This document shows positions 27,983 through 34,505 of a stretch of 34,505 nt of DNA, piece after piece. The DNA lies in contig JANXRG010000043.1 of NCBI GenBank assembly GCA_025353105.1, forward strand, positions 1 to 34,505, given 5' to 3'. Source of the stretch: Verrucomicrobiota bacterium (GTDB lineage: Bacteria > Verrucomicrobiota > Verrucomicrobiia > Chthoniobacterales > SZAS-18). Below the pieces are notes generated by a model. That model worked only from the letters and a program-made list of their open reading frames with translations, ran no database searches and had not been told where the DNA came from. The translations under genes were made by a program, and so were the position numbers. Numbering within the stretch: the stretch's first letter is position 1; each line of letters opens with the position of its first letter.

Positions 27983-28954
27983 ATGGACTATCTCGACCAA
28001 GGCCGCCGCGTGCTGGATCTCGAAATCGGCGAGCTCAAACGCCTGCGCGACCGTCTCGACGAGAACTTCAGCCGCGCCGTCGAAGCCTTAAAGCGCGTGG
28101 TCGATGGTCGCGGCAAGATCGTGGTGGTCGGGGTCGGGAAATCGGGCCACATCGGCGACAAGATCGCCGCCACGCTGACCAGCACAGGCTCGCCGGCGGT
28201 GGTGCTCGACTCGATGAACGCCCTCCACGGCGATCTCGGCATCGTGTCGGACGGCGACGCCGTGCTGGCCCTGAGCGCCAGCGGCGAGACCGATGAACTG
28301 GTCAACCTTCTGCCCGCGCTCCTGCGCTTCAACATTACCCTCATCGCAATCACCGGCCAGATGGACTCGACGCTGGCGCGCGCCGCGCACGTCACGCTCG
28401 ACGCCAGCGTGACGCAGGAGGCGTGTCCGTTGAATCTCGCGCCGACCTCGAGCACGACCGTGACGCTCGCGCTGGGCGACGCGGTGGCGATGGTGCTGCT
28501 CGAGGCGCGGGGCTTCAGCAAGGCGGATTTCGCAAAGTTCCATCCCGGCGGTTCCCTCGGGCGCGCGCTTCTGCTCACGGTCGAGCTCGTCATGCGTCCG
28601 CGCGACCAAATCGCGCTGGTCACCCCGGAAACGAACGTCGCCGACGTGCTCCAGGCAATGAGCCGCGCGCGGGCCGGCGCGGCGGTCATCGTCAATTCCG
28701 ACGGGACGCTATACGGCATTTTCACGCACGGGGATTTTGCGCGTCATTTCCAGGCCGACCCCCGGCTCGGACCCAAACCGGTGGGAGACTTTGCCACGAG
28801 GAAGCCACTCACGATTCGCGGCAACGCGCTGGCGGTCGAAGTGTTGCAGGCCTTTGAGCGCTCGCGGGTTGACGACCTGATCGTCGTGGATGACTCTTCC
28901 CGCCCCATCGGTCTGGTGGACACGCAAGACCTGACGCGCTTGAAGCTCATCTGA
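27983..28954 (+). CDS. kdsD: D-arabinose 5-phosphate isomerase
   Basis: Converts D-ribulose 5-phosphate to D-arabinose 5-phosphate, the first step toward Kdo for LPS. It is 323 residues, as is usual. Residues 35-180 form the SIS sugar-isomerase domain (VVVGVGKSGHIGDKIAATL, ALSASGETDELVNLLP, and LNLAPTSSTTVTLALGDAVA, then KADFAKFHPGGSLGRALL, which match KdsD closely). Two CBS domains follow (about 205-320, ending GLVDTQDLTRLKLI). The ATG at 27983 begins the family N-terminus MDYLDQGRRVL; longer frames are not typical. It is on the + strand upstream of efp, with 56 bases between. Confidence 0.95.
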   Translation: MDYLDQGRRVLDLEIGELKRLRDRLDENFSRAVEALKRVVDGRGKIVVVGVGKSGHIGDKIAATLTSTGSPAVVLDSMNALHGDLGIVSDGDAVLALSASGETDELVNLLPALLRFNITLIAITGQMDSTLARAAHVTLDASVTQEACPLNLAPTSSTTVTLALGDAVAMVLLEARGFSKADFAKFHPGGSLGRALLLTVELVMRPRDQIALVTPETNVADVLQAMSRARAGAAVIVNSDGTLYGIFTHGDFARHFQADPRLGPKPVGDFATRKPLTIRGNALAVEVLQAFERSRVDDLIVVDDSSRPIGLVDTQDLTRLKLI

Positions 28955-29010
28955 GGCTCGCCCGTCGCGCTTCCTCCGGCCGGTCGAATCAAACCCGAAT
29001 TCCGCCCGCC

Positions 29011-29568
29011 ATGCCCGCCGCCAACGATCTCCGCAAAGGACAAGCCATCCGCTACAACGGCGATATCGCCATCGTCCTCGAAGTCATGCACCGCACGCCC
29101 GGCAACCTCCGCGCGTTCGTCCAGGCCATCATCCGCAGCATTAAGACCGGGAAGTCCGCCGACGTCCGCTTTACCTCAACCGAAAAGGTCGAACTCGTCG
29201 ACGTCGAACGCCGCGAGGTGGAGTTCAGCTACCAGGATCGCGATGGTTATTACTTCATGGATCCGACGACGTACGACACCGTTCAACTCGACGAAAAGTT
29301 GCTGGGCGGCGCGAAGGATTACCTTGTTGAAAACATGAAGGTGCAGGTGCTCTACGCCGAGGATCGGGCCGTGGAAGTGGAACTCCCTTCGACCGTGACG
29401 ATGAAGGTTGTCGAATCCGCCGAGGGCGTCCGCGGCGACAGCGCGAACAACGTGCAGAAGCCGGCCAAGCTCGAAACCGGCAAGATCATCAACGTCCCCT
29501 TGTTCATCAAGGAAGGCGAGCTGATCAAGGTCGACACCCGGACTGGCTCGTACCTCGGGCGAGCCTAG
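29011..29568 (+). CDS. efp: Translation elongation factor P with an Asn tip residue
   Basis: Binds the ribosome between the P and E sites and relieves stalling at polyproline runs. It is 185 residues with the three expected domains; the C-terminal IINVPLFIKEGELIKVDTRT and GSYLGRA match the family. In E. coli the tip loop is KPGKGQAF with modified Lys34; the aligned loop here reads TPGNLRAF, so the tip is Asn32 and the nearest basic residue is Arg34. No lysine- or arginine-modifying enzyme gene (EpmA, EarP) is in the window. The start ATG is at 29011, and the N-terminal KGQAIRYNGDIAIVLEVMHR aligns well. Confidence 0.96.
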   Translation: MPAANDLRKGQAIRYNGDIAIVLEVMHRTPGNLRAFVQAIIRSIKTGKSADVRFTSTEKVELVDVERREVEFSYQDRDGYYFMDPTTYDTVQLDEKLLGGAKDYLVENMKVQVLYAEDRAVEVELPSTVTMKVVESAEGVRGDSANNVQKPAKLETGKIINVPLFIKEGELIKVDTRTGSYLGRA

Positions 29569-29606
29569 GTAAGCCGAAGGTTGACGGTCGTCGACCAGAG
29601 ATTTTT

Positions 29607-29683
29607 CCACCGATTAACGCAGATTTTCGCAGATTATTTTGCCGGAGATTTGTCTGAAATAATCTGCGAAATCTGTGGTTCCA
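29607..29683. repeat. Palindromic element of CGCAGATT-like units after efp
   Basis: A perfect 14-base inverted repeat: TTCGCAGATTATTT (29626-29639) against AAATAATCTGCGAA (29657-29670), loop of 17 bases. The match continues outward with one bulge (ACGCAGATT against AATCTGTGG). The arms consist of eight- to ten-base units, CGCAGATTTT and CGCAGATTAT. It lies 38 bases after the efp stop and could end transcription in either direction, although no U-run follows. Confidence 0.8.
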
Positions 29684-29709
29684 TCAGTCGCCTTTTAAGT
29701 CGATCCAGT

Positions 29710-29741
29710 TTTCTCTGTGCCCTCTGCGACTCTGTGGCTAA
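29710..29741 (+). repeat. CTCTGTG-type repeat in the leader of the M50-like gene
   Basis: Three units, CTCTGTGCC, CTCTGCGA and CTCTGTGGC, follow one another and end at GTGGCTA (29734-29740), 13 bases before the ATG at 29754. The same arrangement is found before the ATGs at 145 and 7391. Confidence 0.75.
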
Positions 29742-29753
29742 ATTAGTGCGCGA

Positions 29754-30572
29754 ATGAGCAAGCGCGAGCGACCGAAACGTCGTGAGAAACTCCGGGCGCA
29801 AGCCGCCGCCCTGCCCGGCATCGGTGCCGCGCCGAAGACGCGTCGCGTCGGCTCCCGGGCCGCCACCCCTCCCGAGCGCCGGTCCATCGTCGTGCCGACC
29901 CGTTGGGTGAAGCTCATTGTCGGGATCTTTCTTCTTCCTCCTTGCTGGCTGTTGAGCTCGGCGTTCTTCAAGGAGTTTGCGCGCGTCACGATCAGTGGCG
30001 CGTTCTGGGCCACCGAGGAGTTCTATTTCTTCGGCCTCGGCGCGGTGCTGTGGGGCATCGCGTTCTTTGGCTTGCCACGCCCGCTCTGGCTCTACGTCTT
30101 CGGCCATGAGTTGACCCACGCGCTGTGGGTGTGGTTGCACGGGGGTCGGGTGCGCGAATTCAAGGTCGCGCGAGCCGGCGGTTACATCGTCACCGACAAG
30201 ACCAATTTCTGGATCGCGCTCGCGCCCTATTTCTTCCCGCTCTACAGCATCGCGCTCGTGCTCGCGTGGGCGATCGTGGGGGCGTTCCTCGAGATCTGGC
30301 CGTACCACCGCTGGCTGTACGCGGGCGTCGGCGCGACTTGGGGCTTCCACGTCACCTTCATGGTCTCAATGATAAAACGTGGTCAAAGCGACCTGACCTC
30401 GCACGGCACATTTTTTTCCCTCGTGTTCATCTACCTTGTGAACCTGGCGATCCTTTCGTCCCTGCTCGTCCTCGCCTGCCCCGATGTCACCGGCATGGAA
30501 TTCCTCCAGCGCCTCCTCCACGACGCGGTGCGCGCCTCGTCGAGGATTCGCGCGCTGACGGGATGGTGGTGA
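29754..30572 (+). CDS. Putative membrane zinc metalloprotease, M50-like
   Basis: A 272-residue protein with a basic N-terminus (MSKRERPKRREKLRAQAAAL), then about five or six membrane helices. A FGHELTHALW sequence places HExxH at residues 118-122 beside a hydrophobic stretch, as in M50/M50B intramembrane metalloproteases. The later polar segment before the last helix (RGQSDLTSHG) is where a third metal ligand (Asp) would be expected, but the family's usual NxxPxxxxDG is not clear. So it is either an M50-like protease or an inactive relative. It is unlike any neighbour in function. The ATG at 29754 follows the leader repeat. Confidence 0.7.
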   Translation: MSKRERPKRREKLRAQAAALPGIGAAPKTRRVGSRAATPPERRSIVVPTRWVKLIVGIFLLPPCWLLSSAFFKEFARVTISGAFWATEEFYFFGLGAVLWGIAFFGLPRPLWLYVFGHELTHALWVWLHGGRVREFKVARAGGYIVTDKTNFWIALAPYFFPLYSIALVLAWAIVGAFLEIWPYHRWLYAGVGATWGFHVTFMVSMIKRGQSDLTSHGTFFSLVFIYLVNLAILSSLLVLACPDVTGMEFLQRLLHDAVRASSRIRALTGWW

Positions 30573-30593
30573 GGGGGCGCGGCGTAAATGGTG

Positions 30594-31187
30594 TCACGCA
30601 CAGCACTGGACCCCGAGTTGGATGGGCGGGCAGGACACGGAGCCGTAACTGCAAAACACGCAACAGTCGCCTTGCTTTGGTCTGAGATGCGCGTGGCAGC
30701 CGCGACATTCATAAAAGAACCAGCAGGCGTCGGTGGGCATCGTTTCCTCGGACTGCAATCCACATTCCGGGCAGGTAATAATGGAATGCAACATCGATTC
30801 CTGACTCCCCGGCACGCCGCAAGACCTGGCCCGCGCAGCCCAACGATTCCACAAGGTCGCAAGGAGCAAGCCGCCGAGTCCCCCGTAAAGAGCCGCCGTC
30901 GAAGAATCGCGGTAGAACACGTATGCGAGTGCCGCCGCACTGAGAACCCCGAGAAGCAATGGACCAATGGAACGGTGCCGGCGAAAGCCCACGGCCAAGC
31001 CGACCACAGTGAGAGCGACAAAGCCCTGAAATATATAGAGCACGATCCCCTCGAACTGACCCAGAGCGCCAAGTCCCACCGCGGCGCTCAAACCTGCAAA
31101 AAGCGGGAAGCAACACGGTGCCGCGATGGCGGCGAGGAGCGAGCCCACGGTTCCGACCCGGTCAAGCGTCGAGAGAAGACGATTCAT
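30594..31187 (-). CDS. MerC-like membrane domain fused to a GDCCVxC cysteine-rich domain
   Basis: A 197-residue protein. The first half (about residues 12-115) is a MerC-type integral-membrane domain with the cysteine pair in AAPCCFPLF (Cys25, Cys26) near the first helix and about four helices. The last 59 residues form a soluble cysteine-rich domain with CPECG, CRGC, then the GDCCVFCSYG motif at 173-182 and SCPPIQ, matching the GDCCVxC family, some members of which carry selenocysteine. Here all positions are Cys. A metal or redox role at the inner membrane is a fair inference. It converges on the M50-like gene. The base composition looks less G+C-biased than its neighbours, so it may have been acquired. 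Confidence 0.85.
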   Translation of the reverse strand: MNRLLSTLDRVGTVGSLLAAIAAPCCFPLFAGLSAAVGLGALGQFEGIVLYIFQGFVALTVVGLAVGFRRHRSIGPLLLGVLSAAALAYVFYRDSSTAALYGGLGGLLLATLWNRWAARARSCGVPGSQESMLHSIITCPECGLQSEETMPTDACWFFYECRGCHAHLRPKQGDCCVFCSYGSVSCPPIQLGVQCCA

Positions 31188-31247
31188 CGAAATTAAGCTT
31201 GGGAGATCGTACCTGAACCTAGCGGCTGTTTGTCATTCTTTCAAAGA

Positions 31248-32021
31248 TCAATACATCACCCGCCGCAGGTAAAGCCCGTCGGCGGGCGCCTGGTAATGGT
31301 TCTTTGCCACACGCGGATGGACGAGCAATCGCTGCATCCACTCGAGGGTCGCCTTTCCTTCCGCCACGCGGACGACGGCACCGGTCATGAGGCGCACCAT
31401 CTTGTAGAGAAATCCGTCACCTTCGAACTCGAGCGTGAGCAGCGCACCGCGACAGGCGAACGTCGCGCGGCGGATCGTGCGCACGGTCGTCGACGGCGCG
31501 CCGCCGGGACCGCGGTTCGCGGCGAACGCGGCGAAATCGTGCTTCCCGACAAAGCAACGGAGGGCGGACTGCAGGGCGTCCCGATCGAGTGGCGCGTGGA
31601 CGTGCCAGGCGCGGTGCAATTCAAACGGGTTCATCGCGGGCGCGTTCCAGATCCGGTAGCGATAGACCTTTCCCCGCGCGTCGAAGCGCGCGTGAAACGC
31701 GCCCATGACAAATCGCGCCGCCTTCACCCGGATTTCCGGCGGGAGGTGCGCATTGAGCGGCTTTGGCCAGTCGCTTGCCTTCGCCAGCGCCCCGCTCGTC
31801 CCATCGACATCCGCGTGCGCGATCTGCGCGAGCGCGTGCACCCCCGCGTCCGTGCGACCGGAGCCCTGCACCATCACGCGCCGTCCACCGCACAGTTTCG
31901 AGAAGGCGGCTTCCAAATGGCCCTGCACCGTTCCCTTCTTGCTCGCCTGAATCTGCCAGCCCGCGAACGGCGTGCCATCGTACGCGACCTCGATCCGCAA
32001 TCTGCGCGTGCCGGCCGCCAT
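31248..32021 (-). CDS. truA: tRNA pseudouridine(38-40) synthase
   Basis: Modifies tRNA positions 38-40. It is 257 residues from ATG 32021 (a TTG at 32030 would add three). Motifs: RLRIEVAYDGTPFAGWQIQA at the N-terminus, catalytic Asp58 in GSGRTDAGVHALAQIAH, VYRYRIWNAPAMNPF and the C-terminal FLYKMVRLMTGAVVRVAEGK. It is the last gene of the tight manC-ruvX-truA minus-strand unit; the ruvX stop is five bases upstream. Confidence 0.96.
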   Translation of the reverse strand: MAAGTRRLRIEVAYDGTPFAGWQIQASKKGTVQGHLEAAFSKLCGGRRVMVQGSGRTDAGVHALAQIAHADVDGTSGALAKASDWPKPLNAHLPPEIRVKAARFVMGAFHARFDARGKVYRYRIWNAPAMNPFELHRAWHVHAPLDRDALQSALRCFVGKHDFAAFAANRGPGGAPSTTVRTIRRATFACRGALLTLEFEGDGFLYKMVRLMTGAVVRVAEGKATLEWMQRLLVHPRVAKNHYQAPADGLYLRRVMY

Positions 32022-32026
32022 CGGGA

Positions 32027-32464
32027 TCAATTCGCGGCCTTGTAGGCCTCGCGGTCGAGGTAGGTCTGCAGGATCATCTGGGCGGCGACCTGGTCGATCA
32101 TGCTCCGGCCCTGCTTCACGTTACGACCGCTCGCGTGCAGTGCCTTTTGTGCCGCGACGGTCGAGAGCCGTTCGTCGACGAAGCTCACCGCGCAGGGTGC
32201 AATCCGGGATTTCAGCTCCTCCGCAAACGCCCGCACCTTGATGGAAGCTGGTCCATACGTCCCATCCATGTTGCGCGGCAGGCCGACCACGACCATGCGC
32301 ACGCTCTTCGCGGCAACGACCGTGGCGATCCGATCCAACGCGATCTTCGTGTCGCGCGCCGGCACCGTTTCGAGTGGATGCGCGAACATCCCGAGTTCAT
32401 CGGAAATCGCGAGGCCGATGCGGGCTTCGCCGTGGTCAATGCCGAGTGCGATGGGCAGGCTCAT
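32027..32464 (-). CDS. ruvX: Holliday junction resolvase-like protein / 16S pre-rRNA nuclease, YqgF family
   Basis: A 145-residue RNase H-fold nuclease with ALGIDHGEARIGLAISDELG at the start, VGLPRNMDGTYGPASIKVRA, the VSFVDERLSTVAAQKAL segment and a C-terminal SMIDQVAAQMILQTYLD, all typical of YqgF. Such proteins process the 5' end of 16S rRNA and may act on DNA junctions. It starts three bases after the manC stop and ends just before truA, so the three genes should be co-transcribed. Confidence 0.94.
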   Translation of the reverse strand: MSLPIALGIDHGEARIGLAISDELGMFAHPLETVPARDTKIALDRIATVVAAKSVRMVVVGLPRNMDGTYGPASIKVRAFAEELKSRIAPCAVSFVDERLSTVAAQKALHASGRNVKQGRSMIDQVAAQMILQTYLDREAYKAAN

Positions 32465-32467
32465 GGG

Positions 32468-33523
32468 TCAATGCAGCTCCGGCGGCAGATGGGGAATCAA
32501 CTGCTTGATGTGCTCCGCTCGATCCCGCGGACAAATCAGGAGGGCGTCATCGGTTTGGACAATGAGCAAGTCACTCACCCCCAGCAAAGTGATGTTTTTG
32601 GCGGAATCGGAGTACACAAGATTGTGACTGGCCTCGAGGGCCACGATGGGTCGGTTCGAGGCGTTGTCGTGCGCGTCGACCGGCAGGTACCCGGAGATGG
32701 CCGGCCAGCCGCCGACGTCGTCCCAATCAAAGCTCGCCTCGACCATCAGCGTCGTCGTCGCCTTTTCCATCACGGCATAGTCAATCGAGATTTTGGGCAG
32801 CTTGGAAAACTTGGACGCGAGCACCGCGGCCGGGTCGGCGGACCGGGCATAAGCGGTCGCGAAATCCGCGAGCTCGGGCGCCTGCCGGTGCAGCTCGCGG
32901 AGAATCGCCGGGATGCTCCAGACGAACATGCCCGCGTTCCAGCGGAAGCAGCCTTCCTCGAGGAATTGCTGCGCGAGATCGGGTGCGGGCTTTTCGCGGA
33001 ATCGGCGCACGCGAAAGATGCGTTCGCGCACCGCCTCGCCAAACTCGATGTAACCAAAGCCGGGACACGCCCACGTCGGCTTCACCCCCACCGTCACGAG
33101 CGCCGAAGAATCGAGTCGCACCGCCTCGCATGCCGCCCGCAAATCCGCCTGGAACGCGGCCGCGTCGCGGATGATGTGATCCGCCGGGAGGACAATCATC
33201 GTCGCGGCGGGATCGCGCCGCGCGACCCACGCAACTCCAAGCGCGATGGCGGGCGCGGTGTCGCGCTTGGCGGGTTCCGCGACGATATTTTCCGCCGGCA
33301 ACCGTTCACCGAGAAGCGTGCGCACGGCGTCTTCCTGTTCCGTGTTCGTGAGAATGAGCACGCGGTCGAGTGAGGTCAGATCACCGAGTCGGCGCATGGT
33401 TTCCTCGAGTAACGTCTGGTCCGAGAAGAGACGCAGCAACTGCTTCGGTCGATTCCGGCGGCTCAGCGGCCAGAAGCGCTCGCCGGTGCCGCCGGCAAGG
33501 ATCAGGACAAAGGGCTGGGACAT
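32468..33523 (-). CDS. Mannose-1-phosphate guanylyltransferase
   Basis: Makes GDP-mannose from mannose 1-phosphate and GTP for surface glycans. It is 351 residues, containing the nucleotidyltransferase domain only, with no fused phosphomannose isomerase domain. Motifs: LILAGGTGERFWPLSRRNRP with KQLL, IVLPADHIIRD, CPGFGYIEFGE and the FRWNAGMFVWS stretch. The first ATG that gives a normal N-terminus (MSQPFVLILAGG) is at 33523; a longer frame starts at 33613 but is not typical. ManC would be the name if it feeds capsule or LPS synthesis. It leads the operon with ruvX and truA, an unusual mix. Confidence 0.92.
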   Translation of the reverse strand: MSQPFVLILAGGTGERFWPLSRRNRPKQLLRLFSDQTLLEETMRRLGDLTSLDRVLILTNTEQEDAVRTLLGERLPAENIVAEPAKRDTAPAIALGVAWVARRDPAATMIVLPADHIIRDAAAFQADLRAACEAVRLDSSALVTVGVKPTWACPGFGYIEFGEAVRERIFRVRRFREKPAPDLAQQFLEEGCFRWNAGMFVWSIPAILRELHRQAPELADFATAYARSADPAAVLASKFSKLPKISIDYAVMEKATTTLMVEASFDWDDVGGWPAISGYLPVDAHDNASNRPIVALEASHNLVYSDSAKNITLLGVSDLLIVQTDDALLICPRDRAEHIKQLIPHLPPELH

Positions 33524-33723
33524 GGGTTGGAAGCAGTATCGCCACCCCTCGTCCGAAGGCAACGGTCGGGAGGGGGTCGCGGCCCTTCGCCTCGCGCCGC
33601 GCTGATTCACCAAATTCAGGCACGTCCCTAGCTATCTCGATGGGTACGGGTTCCCCGGATAGTTTCCTCATTTTTCCCGGTTTCCATTTGCAACTCGCGA
33701 CGTAAATTAAAAAAACCTTGTCC

Positions 33724-34029
33724 ATGTCGTTCGTCACTTCCAAGTCTCTCGAAAGCGTACCGGCCCACGGCATCCTGGCCGTTGGCCGAGCCGCCATCGG
33801 CTGCGCCCTCGGTCTGCTCATCGCTGGCCGGCTTCGCCATTCCGTGCGCAGCACCACCGCGCTCGTATTGCTCGTCGCCGGACTCGCGGTAAACCTGCCA
33901 TCCATCGCGGTCCATCTGAACACGCTGCTCAACGGACCGCAGTCGAATCGCGGCATTCAGAAGCGCCTGCGCTCGATCCGCCGCGATGTCGACCTCCCGG
34001 TCGAGGATGGGGACGAACGACTTTACTAG
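33724..34029 (+). CDS. Small membrane hypothetical protein upstream of crtYc
   Basis: A 101-residue protein with two hydrophobic stretches (about residues 17-35 and 45-65; AVGRAAIGCALGLLIAGRL and TTALVLLVAGLAVNLPSIAV) and a charged tail rich in Arg and Asp/Glu. I do not recognise a family. The ATG at 33724 follows a TTG six bases earlier. It lies 21 bases before the lycopene cyclase gene on the same strand, with its own A+T-rich leader (AAATTAAAAAAACC). A link to carotenoid synthesis is only suggested by position. Confidence 0.65.
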   Translation: MSFVTSKSLESVPAHGILAVGRAAIGCALGLLIAGRLRHSVRSTTALVLLVAGLAVNLPSIAVHLNTLLNGPQSNRGIQKRLRSIRRDVDLPVEDGDERLY

Positions 34030-34050
34030 GCCCCGGCGGCGCGCGATGTC

Positions 34051-34392
34051 GTGACCTACCTCACGTTTCACCTCGCGTTTAATCTTCCCGCGCTGGTCCT
34101 GCTGCTGTGGTTTACCCGGCGGCGCCTGCGACCCACCCACTGGAAGTGGATCGCGATCGTTTGCGGCATCGTGTTTGTCGCCACGGCGCCGTGGGATAAT
34201 TGGGCCGTCCACCGGCGGATCTGGGACTTTGATTGGAACCGCGTCACGCCCGTCGAAGTCCCGCTGGGTGGCGTCCGCTGGCGCCTGCCGGCGGAAGAAT
34301 ACGCCTTCTTCTTGATCGAAACCGTCATGGTTTCCCTGGTCACGATCCTGTTTCTGCCGGTCGCACCCAAAGCGGATTCCCCGCGCGCCTGA
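34051..34392 (+). CDS. crtYc: Lycopene cyclase domain protein, CrtYc-like
   Basis: A 113-residue membrane protein with about three helices. ATAPWDNWAVHRRIWDFDW and LPAEEYAFFLIETVMVSLVT carry the PWDN and PxEEYxFF patterns of the small heterodimeric lycopene cyclase subunits (CrtYc/CrtYd). In such systems both subunits together form beta or other rings on lycopene. The start is GTG 34051. Its stop overlaps the next start by one base (TGATG). Confidence 0.85.
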   Translation: MTYLTFHLAFNLPALVLLLWFTRRRLRPTHWKWIAIVCGIVFVATAPWDNWAVHRRIWDFDWNRVTPVEVPLGGVRWRLPAEEYAFFLIETVMVSLVTILFLPVAPKADSPRA

Positions 34393-34505
34393 TGGAACGC
34401 TGGAACTATTTGATCCATCTCGTCGGCTGGTCCGCGCCGATTTTCGCGGGGCAATGGATCATCGCACACCGGTCGTTCCGGCGGAATCTTCCGGCGGTTT
34501 TCCTA
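34392..34505 (+). CDS. Lycopene cyclase second subunit, CrtYd-like (partial)
   Basis: The 38 codons that remain begin ERWNYLIHLVGWSAPIFAG after the ATG, one long hydrophobic stretch at the position where CrtYd should follow CrtYc. The window ends inside the gene, so the diagnostic second PxEE motif cannot be seen. The start overlaps the crtYc stop (TGATG), indicating coupled translation. Confidence 0.65.
   Translation, partial: MERWNYLIHLVGWSAPIFAGQWIIAHRSFRRNLPAVFL

Noticed and set aside
31763-33373. A 536-codon + strand open frame opposite truA, ruvX and manC
   Set aside because: It spans three well-supported genes on the other strand and has no recognisable domain; composition is that of an antisense frame.
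33584-33723. A riboswitch in the manC / small membrane protein divergent gap
   Set aside because: Some short complementary bases (CCC...GGG) are seen but no known conserved riboswitch core was recognised.

Overview
The window is a high-GC (by eye a little over 60%), densely packed stretch of bacterial chromosome. It comes from a Gram-negative organism: there are genes for Kdo and LPS supply (kdsD, a GT9 heptosyltransferase-like enzyme, an LptF/LptG permease), a secretin and an outer-membrane beta-barrel protein. The protein styles, the split CrtYc/CrtYd lycopene cyclase and the short palindromic intergenic repeats made of CACAGAG-like and CAGATT-like units best fit Verrucomicrobiota, perhaps Opitutaceae-like. 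That placement is an inference, not something the sequence proves. No tRNA, rRNA, CRISPR array, insertion sequence, prophage or toxin-antitoxin pair was seen. No stretch longer than 300 bases lacks a gene.

Layout. 1-7303: a high-affinity potassium uptake cluster, the end of kdpA followed by kdpB, kdpC, an outer-membrane beta-barrel gene, kdpD and kdpE, all on the + strand. 7391-8940: a Kv-beta-type aldo/keto reductase converging on an EVE-domain protein, with a palindromic repeat between them. 9046-12126: tmk overlapping holB, then fabG and a DUF4870 membrane protein. 12155-16199: a small minus-strand hypothetical gene divergent from trpF, then a lone secretin with a clear terminator, then leuB. 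16208-20848: an LptF/LptG permease divergent from a DinG-type helicase, then a minus-strand pair, rppH and an atypical receiver protein. 20952-25518: a degenerate rhomboid-fold protein overlapping glnE, then a secreted hypothetical protein. 25528-27878: a minus-strand envelope cluster (small exported protein, GT9 and GT4-like transferases). 27983-30572: kdsD, efp and an M50-like membrane metalloprotease. 30594-33523 (minus): a MerC-GDCCVxC fusion, then the tight operon manC-ruvX-truA. 33724-34505: a small membrane protein and crtYc-crtYd, running off the end.

How the genes work together. The kdp genes form a complete pump-plus-sensor module, and the embedded beta-barrel gene may add an outer-membrane entry route. 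kdsD, the GT9 and GT4 enzymes, manC and the LptF/G permease all serve the cell surface. Most other genes are housekeeping genes for DNA replication and repair, amino-acid synthesis, tRNA and translation, and nitrogen regulation.

I see no complete new defence or biosynthetic system here. The observations most worth checking are: (i) three families of short palindromic repeats, one of which lies just upstream of start codons in the same orientation three times; (ii) an EF-P whose tip residue is Asn instead of the modified Lys or Arg; (iii) a receiver domain with Glu in place of the phospho-acceptor Asp; (iv) a rhomboid-like protein that has lost its active-site motifs; and (v) a MerC transporter domain fused to a GDCCVxC cysteine-rich domain.
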